From NCBI RefSeq assembly GCF_009831415.1, contig NZ_CP043727.1:496001-560000 (forward strand): a DNA stretch of 64,000 nt. Direction: 5' to 3'. Shown piece by piece: positions 1 to 10,798 of the stretch. How positions within the stretch are numbered: position 1 is the first letter of the stretch; the number at the start of each line of letters is the position of its first letter. The translations under genes and the position numbers were made by a program. The notes below the pieces were generated by a model. The model worked only from the letters and a program-made list of their open reading frames with translations, searched no databases and was not told the origin of the DNA. Origin of the DNA: Yersinia canariae. Its GTDB lineage: Bacteria > Pseudomonadota > Gammaproteobacteria > Enterobacterales > Enterobacteriaceae.

Positions 1-1
1 C

Positions 2-847
2 CAAGCGACAGTGACGGACATTCATTTAGTCCCATTCCAAACCCGGTTTGTTGGCCCGGGCGCTGCCGATGGTTTGACGCTGTACATGATGACCAGTCCG
101 GAATATCACATGAAGCGCCTATTGGCGGCGGGCAGTGGTTCTATCTATCAATTGGGCCGCAGTTTCCGCAATGAAGAAGCTGGCCGTTATCACAATCCTG
201 AATTCACTATGCTGGAATGGTATCGCCCGCATTATGATATGTACCGCTTAATGAATGAGGTTGATGACCTCTTGCAGCAAATTTTGGATTGCAACAGCGC
301 AGAAACCTTGTCTTATCAGCAGGCATTCTTGCGCCATTTGGATATTGATCCTTTGTCAGCGGATAAAGCGCAATTACGTGAAGCGGCAGCGAAACTGGAT
401 TTAAGCAATATTGCGGATACAGAAGAAGATCGCGATACGCTGCTGCAATTGCTGTTCACCGTCGGGGTTGAACCACACATTGGCCGAGAAAAACCGGCTT
501 TTGTTTATCATTTTCCGGCCTCTCAGGCCTCTCTCGCCGTGATAAGCACTGAAGATCATCGGGTAGCAGAACGTTTTGAGGTTTACTTCAAAGGTATTGA
601 GCTGGCGAATGGTTTCCATGAGCTGACCGACGGTGAAGAACAACTGAAACGTTTTGAGCAAGATAATCGCAGCCGTGAAAAGCGTGGTTTGCTGCCACAT
701 CCAATTGATATGAATCTGATTGATGCCCTGAAGCACGGTTTACCAGATTGTTCTGGTGTGGCATTAGGGGTTGATCGTCTGGTGATGTTGGCGTTGGGCG
801 CGGAAAGGTTGAGTGATGTGATTGCGTTCCCAGTCAATATTGCTTAG
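2..847 (+). CDS. epmA: EF-P--(R)-beta-lysine ligase, 5'-truncated by window edge
   Basis: This enzyme attaches (R)-beta-lysine to a conserved lysine of elongation factor P, which lets EF-P relieve ribosome stalling at polyproline. The visible part is 281 residues, and the frame is open to the first base, so about 44 N-terminal residues are missing compared with the roughly 325-residue family. Class II lysyl-tRNA-synthetase-like motifs are clear: motif 2 [19 protein letters not shown] and motif 3 [12 protein letters not shown] near the C-terminus. There is no anticodon-binding domain, as expected for EpmA as opposed to LysS. It is convergent with mscM across a shared terminator. The GTG at 11 is internal and not the real start. 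Confidence 0.95.
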   Translation, partial: QATVTDIHLVPFQTRFVGPGAADGLTLYMMTSPEYHMKRLLAAGSGSIYQLGRSFRNEEAGRYHNPEFTMLEWYRPHYDMYRLMNEVDDLLQQILDCNSAETLSYQQAFLRHLDIDPLSADKAQLREAAAKLDLSNIADTEEDRDTLLQLLFTVGVEPHIGREKPAFVYHFPASQASLAVISTEDHRVAERFEVYFKGIELANGFHELTDGEEQLKRFEQDNRSREKRGLLPHPIDMNLIDALKHGLPDCSGVALGVDRLVMLALGAERLSDVIAFPVNIA

Positions 848-876
848 CTAGCGCGCTAAACATTACATAGATAACG

Positions 877-913
877 AATGGCCTGACTCTGTGAAGAATC
901 AGGCCATTTTTAT
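877..913. terminator. Intrinsic terminator between epmA and mscM
   Basis: A perfect 10-bp inverted repeat, AATGGCCTGA (877-886) and TCAGGCCATT (899-908), is followed by TTTTA on the plus strand. Its position between convergent genes suggests it ends epmA and may also serve mscM. Confidence 0.85.
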
Positions 914-926
914 TGGATGACCTACG

Positions 927-3900
927 TTACAAACTGCCCGGGGTGCGAGTTCGGTTTGACGAAACCACACGTCCACGCCCCAGTGTTTCCAAACGGGCCT
1001 GGAACGGTGGGAATGGCAGAGTGATGCCGTGCTCGCGGTAACCGGCCAGAATCAACTGGTGGATCTCATGGCGCAGCGGCATGCGATGGCCCATTTCGGC
1101 GGCATAGATACGCAGCTCAAAAATCTGAATCCCTTGCTGGAGATCGACCAAATAGACCTCCGGTGGCGGGTTATCCAATACCAGTGTACAGCGGCGCGCG
1201 GCGGTCAGTAAGACTTCTGTCACTTCCTCACTGCTGGTTTCTGCCGGGGCCGGTACTGTCAGTACCACACGCGTAATAGAGTCAGACAGTGACCAGTTAA
1301 TAAATTGCTCGGTAATAAAGGCCTTGTTCGGCACGATAATTTCTTTGCGGTCCCAGTCAGAGATGGTGGTTGCCCGAGTGTTTATCTTAGTGACGCTACC
1401 GGTGAGATCGCGAATTGTTACGGTATCGCCGATACGGATCGGTTTCTCGAACAAGATTATCAAGCCGGAGACGAAGTTGGCAAAAATCTCCTGCAAGCCG
1501 AAGCCCAACCCCAAACCTAATGCGGCAACCAGCCATTGGAATTTCGCCCATTCAATCCCCAACATTGAGAAGCCGAGTAAGCCGCCGAACAAAATCAACA
1601 GATACTTGGTGATAGTGGAAATGGCGTAGCCCGTTCCGGGAGTCAGATCCAGATGCTGTAACAGTGCCAGCTCCAGCAGAGCAGGCAAGTTACGCACTAA
1701 TTGGGCGGTCACAATCATCACCAGGATGGCGATCAATAAAGATCCCATGGTAATCGCCTGCACGGACTCAATGCCATTAATTGTAGATGACACATCCCAC
1801 AGACGAATATTTTCCAAGAAACCAAAAGCAGAGTGAATCTCAGACCACAGCACAATCACGGAGACCAACGCGACCATGGTCAGAATGGATCGCACCAACC
1901 GCAGAGACTGGGCGCTGATCACATCCAGATCGATAACCGGCTCTTCGACATCAATGGAGCCTTCAGTGCTGTTATTGTGCGGCGTATCATCTTCGCCACG
2001 GGCACGTTGCGCCAGAATATCGGCCCGCCGCTGTTTAGCACGATCAAAGGCAATACGACGGCGCTGAATCAGCATCCAGCGGCGAATAATATGGTAAACC
2101 ACCAACAAGAAGAACCAGATAGCAACCGAGGTCTCCAGGCGCGCTAATAATGCTTGTGACGTCGTGAGATAACCCAGCGCAGAGGCGAATGCCGCAATCA
2201 ATGGCGCAGAGAGCAGAAGCCCCCATAGCGCCACGTTAACAATATTCTCACCCGAGCCTTTTTTATCCAGATAGAGCGGAATACCGGCTCGCTTGAGGCT
2301 ATTGGTCACTAAACTTAAGGCAATACACAGCAAAATGAAGCATAACCGGCCGAGCGTGCCGGCGAATTCACGATCGTTATAATTCTCGAAGGTAATCAGC
2401 GCCATCATCAGCGGGATAATCAGCCACACTGACATACGATAGAAGCGCATTGCTCGCCCAACTTGGGCCGGTGACCAACGGAAATGGGTGATAAACAGGC
2501 CATGGGGATGGGCAAATGAGGCGCTTATCATAAACACCCACAGCACTGGCACGGTCGCGGTGACGGCATTCCCAATGGCGATAGCCATCGGATACGACCA
2601 TGCATTTTGCAAGCCATAACCGACCGCCGCCCACAAGACGGGCAGCGGTAGCGCCATCAGAATTGACCAGAAAACGGTACGTAATGTCAGGGAGAAATGG
2701 TCTTGCGTCACCTTACCGACCCGGCTGCTGGCGCGTTCAAGGAAGGCATGATAATGGCGACGAGAACTGATGCTGAAACCGACAAATAGCAGCGCACCAA
2801 TAATCGGCAGCAATGTTTCTTGGCTGGTCATCATCATTGCAAATGCTTTGCTTAGCTGCGAAAGGGTATCGAGTGACAGCAAGCGGGTCAGATCATGGGC
2901 GACGTCCAGTGGATATGAGAGTGATATCGGGCTGACATCCGCTACCCAAAACAGGTAACGGTGGGTCGCTTCGCGAACTTCATTTAAGGCATCAACTAAT
3001 TGACTATTCGCCACTTTTAGCTTGGTCAATTCAAGAATTTGAGTGTCATAGCCGGATAACAGAGAGTTCAGTAATTCGCGCTGTGTGCGCCATTGGGCAT
3101 CCAAAATTCGCTGTTGTTCAGTGGTCAGTGGCGTGCCATCGTCTTGTGTGAATTTGACATTTTGCTGTTGTAACTTCTCCAGCATGTCTTCATATTGCAG
3201 GCGCTGAACTCGCAATTGGGCCATATCGCGATCCAATTGCTGAGATTTTGGCACATTGGGCAATCTGGATACCTGTGTGCGCAATGCTTCACCCAACGCG
3301 GTTGAAACCCCCAACCACTGAGCCTGCTCGCGAATGGTGCTAAGTGCCTGCCGAACTTGCTGAGTTTGGCTTACAGCCTGGCGTTGCTGTGAGGAAATAA
3401 GGTCAATGCGCTGCGCCTGCTGATTCAGCGCTTGAGACAAATCACGGTTTATTTGTAATTGCTGGGTAATCGACTCGGGTAAATCGCCGCCTTGTTCAGC
3501 AAGTAACTCTGTGCGCTCAAGTGCTTGTTCTGCGGCTTGTTGGCGCTGATTATTCAGATTGTTACGTAAGGTCTGGAGCTGGGCATCGACCCGCTCCTGA
3601 CGCTTTTTGTATAGCTCAGCGCGCAGCCGTGACAGTTCTTGGCGATTATTGGCGGAGAGTTGAGAAAGCTCCAGTTCGTTGACCTTTGCTTTGCGGGCTA
3701 CGGCTTCGGCCTGTAGCAATGCCAATTGAGCTTGTGCTACTGGGGTGGCGGGCCTGCTTTGAGCCTGAAGTCGCGTGCCGATTTCTGTCAGAATGCGCCG
3801 GGCTTCTGATTGTTGCTGGGGCAGTTGATTGAGTGACTCACTGATTTCCCGCGCGCGATCTTGCTCCTGCTGTGACAGACGGTTTAACTCTAACAATTGG

Positions 3901-4286
3901 CTGCTGATTTGCAGCACTTGCTGTTCCAGTTCGGACGTGGACATATTGTTAGGGACAGGTAGGGGTTTATCCACTTCCTGCGCCAATTGTTGCCGCAGTT
4001 CGCGCGTCAACTTAGGAAAGTCATCAATCGCTTTTTGATACTGCTGGGCACGGATATCAGATTCTTTTGCATCCGTTAACCAGCTAAGAGCCCCTTGCAG
4101 CGCCTGAACAATTTCCGCCTGGTTCGCCATCCCTTTATTGGCTTCAGCCTGCTTAAGCTCTTGTTTTAACTGATCTTCATTGGGCTGAGTTGCTGCCTGT
4201 AGCGGCAGGGATAACAACATTGCCGCTGACAGTAATATTGCAGAAAACCATGAAATTATTAGGCGCACGTAAGGGTTCCTTAACAT
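927..4286 (-). CDS. mscM: Miniconductance mechanosensitive channel MscM (YjeP)
   Basis: This is a large MscS-superfamily channel of 1119 residues that protects cells from hypo-osmotic shock. A signal peptide (about residues 1-32, ending LPLQAA) leads into a long periplasmic region rich in Q, L and R heptad-like coiled coil (about 33-480). Several hydrophobic helices follow (about 490-900). The C-terminal MscS core shows the pore-lining segment GLGLGFGLQEIFANF and the beta-domain sequence EKPIRIGDTVTIRDLTG. The ATG start is directly followed by the signal sequence. It lies downstream of psd with an ERIC repeat filling the gap, so co-transcription with rsgA-psd-mscM is likely, as in relatives. 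Confidence 0.95.
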   Translation of the reverse strand: MLRNPYVRLIISWFSAILLSAAMLLSLPLQAATQPNEDQLKQELKQAEANKGMANQAEIVQALQGALSWLTDAKESDIRAQQYQKAIDDFPKLTRELRQQLAQEVDKPLPVPNNMSTSELEQQVLQISSQLLELNRLSQQEQDRAREISESLNQLPQQQSEARRILTEIGTRLQAQSRPATPVAQAQLALLQAEAVARKAKVNELELSQLSANNRQELSRLRAELYKKRQERVDAQLQTLRNNLNNQRQQAAEQALERTELLAEQGGDLPESITQQLQINRDLSQALNQQAQRIDLISSQQRQAVSQTQQVRQALSTIREQAQWLGVSTALGEALRTQVSRLPNVPKSQQLDRDMAQLRVQRLQYEDMLEKLQQQNVKFTQDDGTPLTTEQQRILDAQWRTQRELLNSLLSGYDTQILELTKLKVANSQLVDALNEVREATHRYLFWVADVSPISLSYPLDVAHDLTRLLSLDTLSQLSKAFAMMMTSQETLLPIIGALLFVGFSISSRRHYHAFLERASSRVGKVTQDHFSLTLRTVFWSILMALPLPVLWAAVGYGLQNAWSYPMAIAIGNAVTATVPVLWVFMISASFAHPHGLFITHFRWSPAQVGRAMRFYRMSVWLIIPLMMALITFENYNDREFAGTLGRLCFILLCIALSLVTNSLKRAGIPLYLDKKGSGENIVNVALWGLLLSAPLIAAFASALGYLTTSQALLARLETSVAIWFFLLVVYHIIRRWMLIQRRRIAFDRAKQRRADILAQRARGEDDTPHNNSTEGSIDVEEPVIDLDVISAQSLRLVRSILTMVALVSVIVLWSEIHSAFGFLENIRLWDVSSTINGIESVQAITMGSLLIAILVMIVTAQLVRNLPALLELALLQHLDLTPGTGYAISTITKYLLILFGGLLGFSMLGIEWAKFQWLVAALGLGLGFGLQEIFANFVSGLIILFEKPIRIGDTVTIRDLTGSVTKINTRATTISDWDRKEIIVPNKAFITEQFINWSLSDSITRVVLTVPAPAETSSEEVTEVLLTAARRCTLVLDNPPPEVYLVDLQQGIQIFELRIYAAEMGHRMPLRHEIHQLILAGYREHGITLPFPPFQARLETLGRGRVVSSNRTRTPGSL

Positions 4287-4296
4287 CAGTGACTTT

Positions 4297-4413
<117 letters not shown>

Positions 4414-4423
<10 letters not shown>

Positions 4424-5304
4424 GCAGTGCAAGATAATTCAGGGACGGCTTCGGCGAGAAGTTCACCCATGCGGGTAACCGAACCGCTGTTTAACTGTGG
4501 TGCTAAATACACTTTACCCTCAGCAAACAGGTTAATCACCGTAGAGCCCAATTTAAAGCGGCCCATTTCTTGCCCTTTTTCCAGTGTTATTGCGCCTTCG
4601 CTGCCTGCTTGCGGATAGGTCCAGCGGCGAATAACACCTTCCCGTGGTGGGGTGATGGTGCCGGCCCAGACAGTTTCTATGCTGCCCACAATAGTGGCAC
4701 CGACCAAAATTTGAGCCATCGGGCCAAAGACGGTATCAAAGATACAAATGACACGTTCATTACGGGCGAATAAGTTAGGAACATTCGCTGCGGTCAATGG
4801 ATTGACTGAGAATAAATCACCTGGAACATAAATCATTTCGCGCAACACACCCTCACATGGCATATGCACCCGGTGGTAGTCGCGGGGGGCCAGATAAGTG
4901 GTGATGAACTGACCATTCTGGAACTCAGCGGCCAGCATATAGTTACCCGCCAGCAAAGCTTCCACACTGTAGTTGTGGCCTTTTGCCTGCAAGATTTGCC
5001 CATCATGGATGGTGCCTAACTGACTGATAGCACCATCAGCAGGTTGGGCTAAGAGATTTTCTTCAGCCACAATCGGGCGTGCACCTGCGCGTAGCGGGCG
5101 TACAAAAAATTCGTTAAATGTACGATAAGCAGAGAATTCAGGATCTTGTGCTTCTTTCATATCGACATTGTAGTAGCGGGCAAAAGTTTTGATAACCAGT
5201 TGTGTTAACCAGCCACCTTGCTTATCTGCGCCCCAGCCTGCCAAACGGGTCAGGCCATGTTTAGGGAGTAAATACTGCAATCTGATTTTGATACTGTCCA
5301 GCAC
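4414..5304 (-). CDS. psd: Phosphatidylserine decarboxylase proenzyme
   Basis: Psd makes phosphatidylethanolamine from phosphatidylserine at the inner membrane. The 296-residue protein contains the self-cleavage motif LGST, with the serine that becomes the pyruvoyl group at residue 254, the same number as in E. coli. Other family signatures are [12 protein letters not shown] and [10 protein letters not shown]. The start is GTG with an AAGAGG ribosome site. The C-terminus stops soon after the core and lacks the roughly 26-residue polar tail of the E. coli protein. The last codons and the TAA lie inside an ERIC repeat. It is downstream of rsgA on the same strand. Confidence 0.95.
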
Positions 5305-5414
5305 GTAGACCTCTTGGGTTTGCTATGAGCTATAAAAATTAGGGGCGCATTATCTCTATATGCGCCACAGATGTAAGTCTTTAAGTATAGAATTTGATAG
5401 TTGCTATGCAGGCG

Positions 5415-6467
5415 TTATTTCTCGTCACTATCCGACGTTTTGCGAGGTTTTGCCTGTTCCATACTTTCAAGAATCCGATGGTAATTATCAAAGCGCTCTT
5501 CGGCAATTTTGCCTTGCTCGACCGCCTCGCGCAGCGCACAACCCGGATCGGTGGTGTGGCTACAATCGCGGAACTTGCAATGGCCAAGGTAATCACGGAA
5601 TTCGACAAATCCTTGGGTGATTTGTTCCGGAGCCAAATGCCAGAGGCCGAATTCACGCACTCCTGGTGAATCAATCACATCACCGCCATGCTGGAAGTGA
5701 TATAAACGAGCGGCGGTGGTGGTGTGCTGGCCCAAACCTGAGTTACCCGAAACGGTATTGACCAGAATTTCGTTATCAGTTGGCGGTAACAAGGCATTCA
5801 ATAGGCTGGATTTGCCGACACCTGACTGGCCGGCAAAGATGCTGATCCGCCCAGCTAATGCTTGCTCAAATGCTTCCATCCCTTCACGAGTTTGGCTGGA
5901 AACTTCTAATACGTTGTAGCCAATTCGACGGTAGATATCCATCATGCCATCAACGAATTTACGGCCATCGGCATCCAGTAAATCGATTTTATTCAGTACA
6001 ATTAACGGCTCGACATCCAATGTTTCACAGGCCACCAGATAGCGGTCAATAATATTGAGGGAAAGTTCTGGTAAGATCGCCGAAACGATCACTATCTGAT
6101 CAATATTTGCGGCGATTGGTTTCACGCCATCATACAGATCAGGGCGCGTCAGAACGGATGTCCGCTCATGGACGGCTTCAACAATACCTTTAACTCGTAC
6201 ACCTTCCTGCGCTTGCAGACCGGGACGCCAAACCACGCGGTCACCGGTAACCAGTGATTTAATGGTACGGCGGATATTACAACGGTGCTGAACACCATCG
6301 GTGGCTTCAACATCGGCATGCTGACCGAAACGGCTGATAACGATACCTTCTTGCGCATCGCCAAGCTGAGAGTCATCTAACTCAGGTTTTCTATCAGTGC
6401 GTAGTCGGCGCTGATGATTCGCCTGTACACGGCGTTGTTGACCTTTGGACAGTTTATTCTTGCTCAC
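5415..6467 (-). CDS. rsgA: Small ribosomal subunit biogenesis GTPase RsgA
   Basis: RsgA is a circularly permuted GTPase that acts late in 30S subunit maturation and is activated by the 30S particle. In its 350 residues the G-motifs appear in permuted order: G4 LNKIDLLD, then G1 [15 protein letters not shown], then G3 [10 protein letters not shown]. An N-terminal OB-fold precedes them. A zinc-binding C-terminal part is marked by [16 protein letters not shown]. The start is GTG in the context CACAGTGAGCAAG, giving [11 protein letters not shown] as in relatives. It is divergent from orn with about 120 bp between the starts, and it is probably the first gene of rsgA-psd-mscM. Confidence 0.95.
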   Translation of the reverse strand: MSKNKLSKGQQRRVQANHQRRLRTDRKPELDDSQLGDAQEGIVISRFGQHADVEATDGVQHRCNIRRTIKSLVTGDRVVWRPGLQAQEGVRVKGIVEAVHERTSVLTRPDLYDGVKPIAANIDQIVIVSAILPELSLNIIDRYLVACETLDVEPLIVLNKIDLLDADGRKFVDGMMDIYRRIGYNVLEVSSQTREGMEAFEQALAGRISIFAGQSGVGKSSLLNALLPPTDNEILVNTVSGNSGLGQHTTTAARLYHFQHGGDVIDSPGVREFGLWHLAPEQITQGFVEFRDYLGHCKFRDCSHTTDPGCALREAVEQGKIAEERFDNYHRILESMEQAKPRKTSDSDEK

Positions 6468-6586
6468 TGTGCCTCACTTGAATTTGCATGTATCGCTGGT
6501 TGCGACCAAAAGGGCTATGATACACATTATTTTATCAATTAACCGTTTGTTCGGTTGTCTTCCCCCGCTAACAGGTAGGAAATATC

Positions 6587-7132
6587 ATGGCAGAGAATCA
6601 AAATAATCTGATCTGGATTGATCTGGAAATGACGGGTCTTGATCCTGAACGGGATCGGATCATCGAGATCGCCACTCTGGTCACCGATGCCAACCTTAAT
6701 ATTCTGGCAGAAGGCCCGGTGCTAGCCGTCCATCAGTCTGATGAACAGCTTGGGCTAATGGATGAATGGAACGTGCGTACTCATACTGGCAGCGGGTTAG
6801 TGGAGCGGGTAAAAGCCAGCCCTTTTAGTGATCACGATGCTGAATTACAGACCATTGAATTTCTAAAGCAGTGGGTTCCGGCAGGCATTTCCCCAATTTG
6901 TGGTAACAGTGTGGGCCAAGACCGGCGCTTTCTGTTCCGTTATATGCCAGAGCTTGAAGCTTACTTCCATTACCGTTATCTCGATGTGAGCACTTTAAAA
7001 GAGCTGGCCCGCCGCTGGAAACCTGAAATTTTGCCTGGTTTTAAGAAGCAAAATACCCACCAGGCTCTGGATGATATTCGCGAGTCGGTCGCGGAACTGG
7101 CCTACTATCGCGAACACTTTATTCAGCCTTAG
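6587..7132 (+). CDS. orn: Oligoribonuclease
   Basis: Orn is a DEDDh-family 3'-to-5' exonuclease that degrades RNA dinucleotides, including pGpG from cyclic-di-GMP breakdown. The 181-residue protein begins with ExoI motif [10 protein letters not shown]. It also has the ExoIII region with the catalytic histidine in [16 protein letters not shown]. Length and sequence match the family throughout. A good ribosome site (AGGTAGGAA) precedes the ATG. It is divergent from rsgA and lies upstream of the tRNA-Gly cluster. Confidence 0.96.
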   Translation: MAENQNNLIWIDLEMTGLDPERDRIIEIATLVTDANLNILAEGPVLAVHQSDEQLGLMDEWNVRTHTGSGLVERVKASPFSDHDAELQTIEFLKQWVPAGISPICGNSVGQDRRFLFRYMPELEAYFHYRYLDVSTLKELARRWKPEILPGFKKQNTHQALDDIRESVAELAYYREHFIQP

Positions 7133-7217
7133 TCCCGTTTGTCGTTGCCGTCGCGGGGGGCGTTTACTGGCCGCCTATCTGCAATTTGCATTAATTTGGG
7201 TATATACTTCCGCCAGC

Positions 7218-7252
7218 GCCGATTAAAACAGCAACATGCTGATTTAATCGGC
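7218..7252. other. Long near-perfect hairpin between orn and tRNA-Gly
   Basis: The outer arms GCCGATTAAA and TTTAATCGGC enclose inner arms CAGCA and TGCTG with one A-A mismatch and a three-base loop, giving a stem of about 16 positions. It lies 86 bp after the orn stop. It lacks a strong T-run on either strand, so it may act in orn mRNA 3'-end stability rather than as a classical terminator. Confidence 0.6.
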
Positions 7253-7289
7253 ACTTAAACCGAAAAATGATTTTTTTGCTTTCAGGGGC

Positions 7290-7317
7290 TTGCGGCAAAA
7301 CGGATTTCTCGTATAAT
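7290..7317 (+). promoter_or_regulatory. Sigma-70 promoter of the tRNA-Gly operon
   Basis: A -35 box TTGCGG (7290-7295) and a perfect -10 box TATAAT (7312-7317) are separated by 16 bp. The -10 is followed by the GC-rich discriminator GCGCACCCCG, typical of stringently controlled stable-RNA promoters. The first tRNA starts about 70 bp downstream. Confidence 0.8.
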
Positions 7318-7388
7318 GCGCACCCCGTACCGATGAAGAATTCGCGAGCTTGCGCAAACAGATTCAGTACCGGAAAATATGACGCAGT

Positions 7389-7464
<76 letters not shown>

Positions 7465-7561
7465 ATTTCTTGAGTCATAAAGGAATTGGTCATAAAGAAG
7501 TCAGTAGTAAAAGAAATAAAAAGTATAAAAGTGATGTGTTTTTTTAGCGCATGACGGCGAC

Positions 7562-7637
<76 letters not shown>

Positions 7638-7702
7638 AAATTTTATTTCTTTCAGTACGGGTTACTTCAGATAGTCAAATATTGCCTTAATGGCATTTCA
7701 AT

Positions 7703-7778
<76 letters not shown>

Positions 7779-7804
7779 AAATTATTTATTCAATTCTGTC
7801 TTAA

Positions 7805-8040
7805 TTATCCACAGCTCAGTCACGCGCTGCACCTCGTTCCACATACATTGTATTAACTTCTTCAACAGAGTTATCCACAGATTCTGCTGTTTTTGTATTC
7901 AGTTCATAATTTAACCACTTTAATTTCCTGTTTTATAACCATTTGATTTAGTTGTGTATATTTTTATGTGAAAACGTTATGCCGATCACTTGTGCTTTTT
8001 TTTGCACTTGATTGCCAAGGTGTTTTTATTTTTATACACA
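7805..8040. promoter_or_regulatory. datA: datA-like DnaA-titration locus (DnaA boxes plus IHF site)
   Basis: Between the last tRNA-Gly and queG lie about 340 bp without a gene. Three DnaA boxes fit the consensus exactly: TTATCCACA at 7805-7813, TTATCCACA at 7871-7879 and TTATACACA at 8032-8040. A fourth, on the opposite strand at 7953-7961 (TGTGTATAT), has one mismatch. An IHF site matching YAANNNNTTGATW exactly (TAACCATTTGATT) lies at 7936-7948, between the second and third boxes. In E. coli, datA lies beside glyVXY and queG, has several DnaA boxes with IHF binding between boxes 2 and 3, and promotes hydrolysis of DnaA-bound ATP. The location and order of sites agree; function here is inferred. 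Confidence 0.8.
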
Positions 8041-8120
8041 GGAAAACTCTGAGTTCATTTATAACAGAAATAGCTAAAAAAACTCTGCTCAACGTCATTC
8101 GACATCAGGCAAAAGTGGCA

Positions 8121-9275
8121 TCAGGCATCTCGTGGCAGGCCTTTTTCAATCGCTCTCACCAGCCGTTTTTTCTGCGGCAATTGAACATCCCCAATCAGTG
8201 TAGACCGTCTTTTCAATTGCTGTGAGATTGCCCATTCAATATGTTCATCTAACATGGAGTCAATACCGCGACGCGCTTCCAATGCCAATACAATCTTATC
8301 GAGATAGGGCGCATTGCCTAACGCGACCGAGATATTGCGTAACCAGCGCAGGTGGCCAATTCGCCGGATGGCTGAGCCCTCAGTGACCCGCAAAAATTTT
8401 TCTTCATTCCAGGCAAATAAATCCAGTAACTGCGGTGTATGCAACACAGCGCGCGGACTGAAATCCTCCTCATCGGTTAATTGTGAGAAACGATTCCAAG
8501 GACAGATTAATTGGCAATCATCACAACCATAAATACGATTACCCATTAGTGGACGAAATTCTTCAGGTATCGCGCCTTCCAGTTCAATCGTCAGGTAAGA
8601 GATACAGCGGCGTGCATCAACAGTATAAGGGGCCACGATAGCCCCGGTCGGGCAGGTCGTGATGCAGGCGACACAACGGCCACATTGTTCTTCTTGGGGG
8701 GTATCGACAGGTAGCGGTAAGTCAATAAGCAGCTCACCGAGGAAGAACCAGGAGCCAGCATCGCGATTTAATATCAGTGAGTGCTTACCAACCCAGCCAA
8801 TGCCGGATTTGGCGGCCAGCGAGCGCTCCATTATCGGGGCCGAATCGACAAACGGGCGGAAATTGATATCATCGCCTGTCTGCTCCAGACAATAATTCTG
8901 AATCATATCGCCCAATTTTTTCAGGCGCTGGCGTAATAATTTATGATAGTCACGGCCCAATGCATAACGACTGACATACCCCAATTCTGCATTCTTTAAT
9001 GTGCTGGCAAATGCCGCCTTGGCGGGCAGATAATTCATCCGCACGCTAATCACCCGTAAAGTGCCGGGTAATAATTCATGGGCGCGCGCGCGTAACATAC
9101 CGTGGCGGGCCATCCAGGCCATTTCGCCATGATATTGTTTATCAAGCCAGGCCTGTAAGCGCGGTTCTTCCGCTGACAAATCAGTATCGCAGATACCGAC
9201 TTGCTGGAAACCTAGCGATTGCCCCCATTGCTTGATATGTTGGGCTAATTGATTCAGATCGAGGGGGTGTGCCAT
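8121..9275 (-). CDS. queG: Epoxyqueuosine reductase QueG
   Basis: QueG performs the last step of queuosine synthesis, reducing epoxyqueuosine in the tRNA wobble position with a cobalamin cofactor and two [4Fe-4S] clusters. The cluster ligands are visible in CGRCVACITTCPTGAI and CDDCQLICPWN. The chosen start gives 384 residues beginning [17 protein letters not shown], which aligns with the E. coli N-terminus. A longer frame upstream would add 25 residues unlike the family and run into nnr. The ATG overlaps the divergent nnr ATG by two bases. A HEAT-like C-terminal region ends the protein. Confidence 0.93.
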   Translation of the reverse strand: MAHPLDLNQLAQHIKQWGQSLGFQQVGICDTDLSAEEPRLQAWLDKQYHGEMAWMARHGMLRARAHELLPGTLRVISVRMNYLPAKAAFASTLKNAELGYVSRYALGRDYHKLLRQRLKKLGDMIQNYCLEQTGDDINFRPFVDSAPIMERSLAAKSGIGWVGKHSLILNRDAGSWFFLGELLIDLPLPVDTPQEEQCGRCVACITTCPTGAIVAPYTVDARRCISYLTIELEGAIPEEFRPLMGNRIYGCDDCQLICPWNRFSQLTDEEDFSPRAVLHTPQLLDLFAWNEEKFLRVTEGSAIRRIGHLRWLRNISVALGNAPYLDKIVLALEARRGIDSMLDEHIEWAISQQLKRRSTLIGDVQLPQKKRLVRAIEKGLPRDA

Positions 9276-10788
9276 GACGGACCATAGTAAGAAACAAATC
9301 AGTGTTAGTTTACCACACTCTGTTTTTTCTGCGGACTGGGTGCGGCGCAATGAGGCGGTTGCCGCAGCACACTTCTCCCTGACTTTATTTGACCTGATGG
9401 TGAGAGCCGGAAATGCAGCATTTGAATTGGCGCGAAAGCAATACCCAGCAGCGCGCCATTGGCTAATTTTATGTGGTCACGGGAATAATGGTGGCGATGG
9501 CTATATTGTTGCCAGCCGCGCCTTGGCTGCGGGTTTGAATGTCACTCTGATTGCTTGCCCCGGCAATCGCCCATTACCCGCCGAAGCTCATCAAGCACAG
9601 TCTCAGTGGCTGGCGGCGGGCGGTGTGATTCATCAGCCTGATATATCATGGCCGCAGCATATCGATTTAATTATTGATGGTTTGCTAGGGATTGGCCTAC
9701 GAGCCGCACCACAGGGTGTTTATGCTACGCTAATTGACACTGCAAACCGCCATTGTGCGGCAAAAATTGCGTTGGATATTCCGTCGGGGCTGAGTGCTGA
9801 TAGCGGCGCGGCTCCGGGCTCAGTCATTCGTGCTGATCACACCCTGACTTTTGTCACACTGAAACCGGGTTTGCTCACTGGGCAGGCCCGCGATTGGGTG
9901 GGGAATTTACACTGTAATGATCTGGGATTGACGTCATGGCTAGCGGCTCAACCGGTACAAATTGAGCGGATGACAGCCGAGCACTTGCCGCAATGGCTGA
10001 AGCCCCGCCGCCCGTGTGCCCACAAAGGGGAGCACGGCCGTCTACTGTTGGTGGGGGGCGATAAAGGATTTGGGGGGGCGATTCGCATGGCGGGTGAAGC
10101 GGCTTTGCGCAGCGGCGCGGGGTTAGTGCGAGTACTCACTCACATTGAGCATGTGGCCCCGATTTTGGCCGCTCGCCCTGAGCTGATGGTGCAGGAGTTA
10201 ACGGATGAAACTCTCGCGCAAAGCATGAGCTGGGCTGATGTATTGGTGGTCGGCCCGGGGTTAGGGCAGTCCGATTGGAGCAGGAATGCTCTGAATCTAT
10301 TGCAACAAAGTGATAAACCAGCATTATGGGACGCAGATGCTCTCAACTTACTGGCATTAAATCCACATAGGCGTCAGAATCGGGTATTGACCCCTCATCC
10401 TGGCGAAGCTGCCCGCCTGCTTGGTTGCCGCGTCGCTGATATTGAGAGTGACCGCTTACTTTCTGCCCGTAACATTGTTAAACAATATGGTGGTGTGGTG
10501 GTCTTGAAAGGGGCTGGTACTCTAATTGCCAGTGAACAGGGCGAGATGGCGATTGCTGATGTCGGTAATGCGGGTATGGCCTCTGGTGGTATGGGGGATA
10601 TCCTGTCCGGCATTATTGGCAGTTTGATAGCACAAAAGCTGGTGCTGTATGATGCTGCCTGTGCAGGTTGTGTTGTGCATGGCGTTGCCGCAGACACACT
10701 GGCTGAAGTTCAAGGCACCCGGGGTTTACTGGCCACAGATTTGCTGCCAGTTATTCCGAAGTACGTTAATCCTGAGTTAGCAAGATAG
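9274..10788 (+). CDS. nnr: Bifunctional NAD(P)H-hydrate epimerase / ADP-dependent dehydratase
   Basis: Nnr repairs damaged NADH and NADPH hydrates. The N-terminal YjeF_N epimerase domain (about residues 15-220) carries the glycine-rich HGNNGGDGY motif. The C-terminal carbohydrate-kinase-like dehydratase (about 230-495) carries [14 protein letters not shown] with the catalytic aspartate. The 504-residue length is normal. The start MTDHSKKQ resembles the E. coli N-terminus. The ATG shares two bases with the queG start on the other strand, so the two translation signals must each lie within the other gene. It is followed by tsaE after 10 bp. Confidence 0.94.
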   Translation: MTDHSKKQISVSLPHSVFSADWVRRNEAVAAAHFSLTLFDLMVRAGNAAFELARKQYPAARHWLILCGHGNNGGDGYIVASRALAAGLNVTLIACPGNRPLPAEAHQAQSQWLAAGGVIHQPDISWPQHIDLIIDGLLGIGLRAAPQGVYATLIDTANRHCAAKIALDIPSGLSADSGAAPGSVIRADHTLTFVTLKPGLLTGQARDWVGNLHCNDLGLTSWLAAQPVQIERMTAEHLPQWLKPRRPCAHKGEHGRLLLVGGDKGFGGAIRMAGEAALRSGAGLVRVLTHIEHVAPILAARPELMVQELTDETLAQSMSWADVLVVGPGLGQSDWSRNALNLLQQSDKPALWDADALNLLALNPHRRQNRVLTPHPGEAARLLGCRVADIESDRLLSARNIVKQYGGVVVLKGAGTLIASEQGEMAIADVGNAGMASGGMGDILSGIIGSLIAQKLVLYDAACAGCVVHGVAADTLAEVQGTRGLLATDLLPVIPKYVNPELAR

Positions 10789-10798
10789 ATATCACAGA

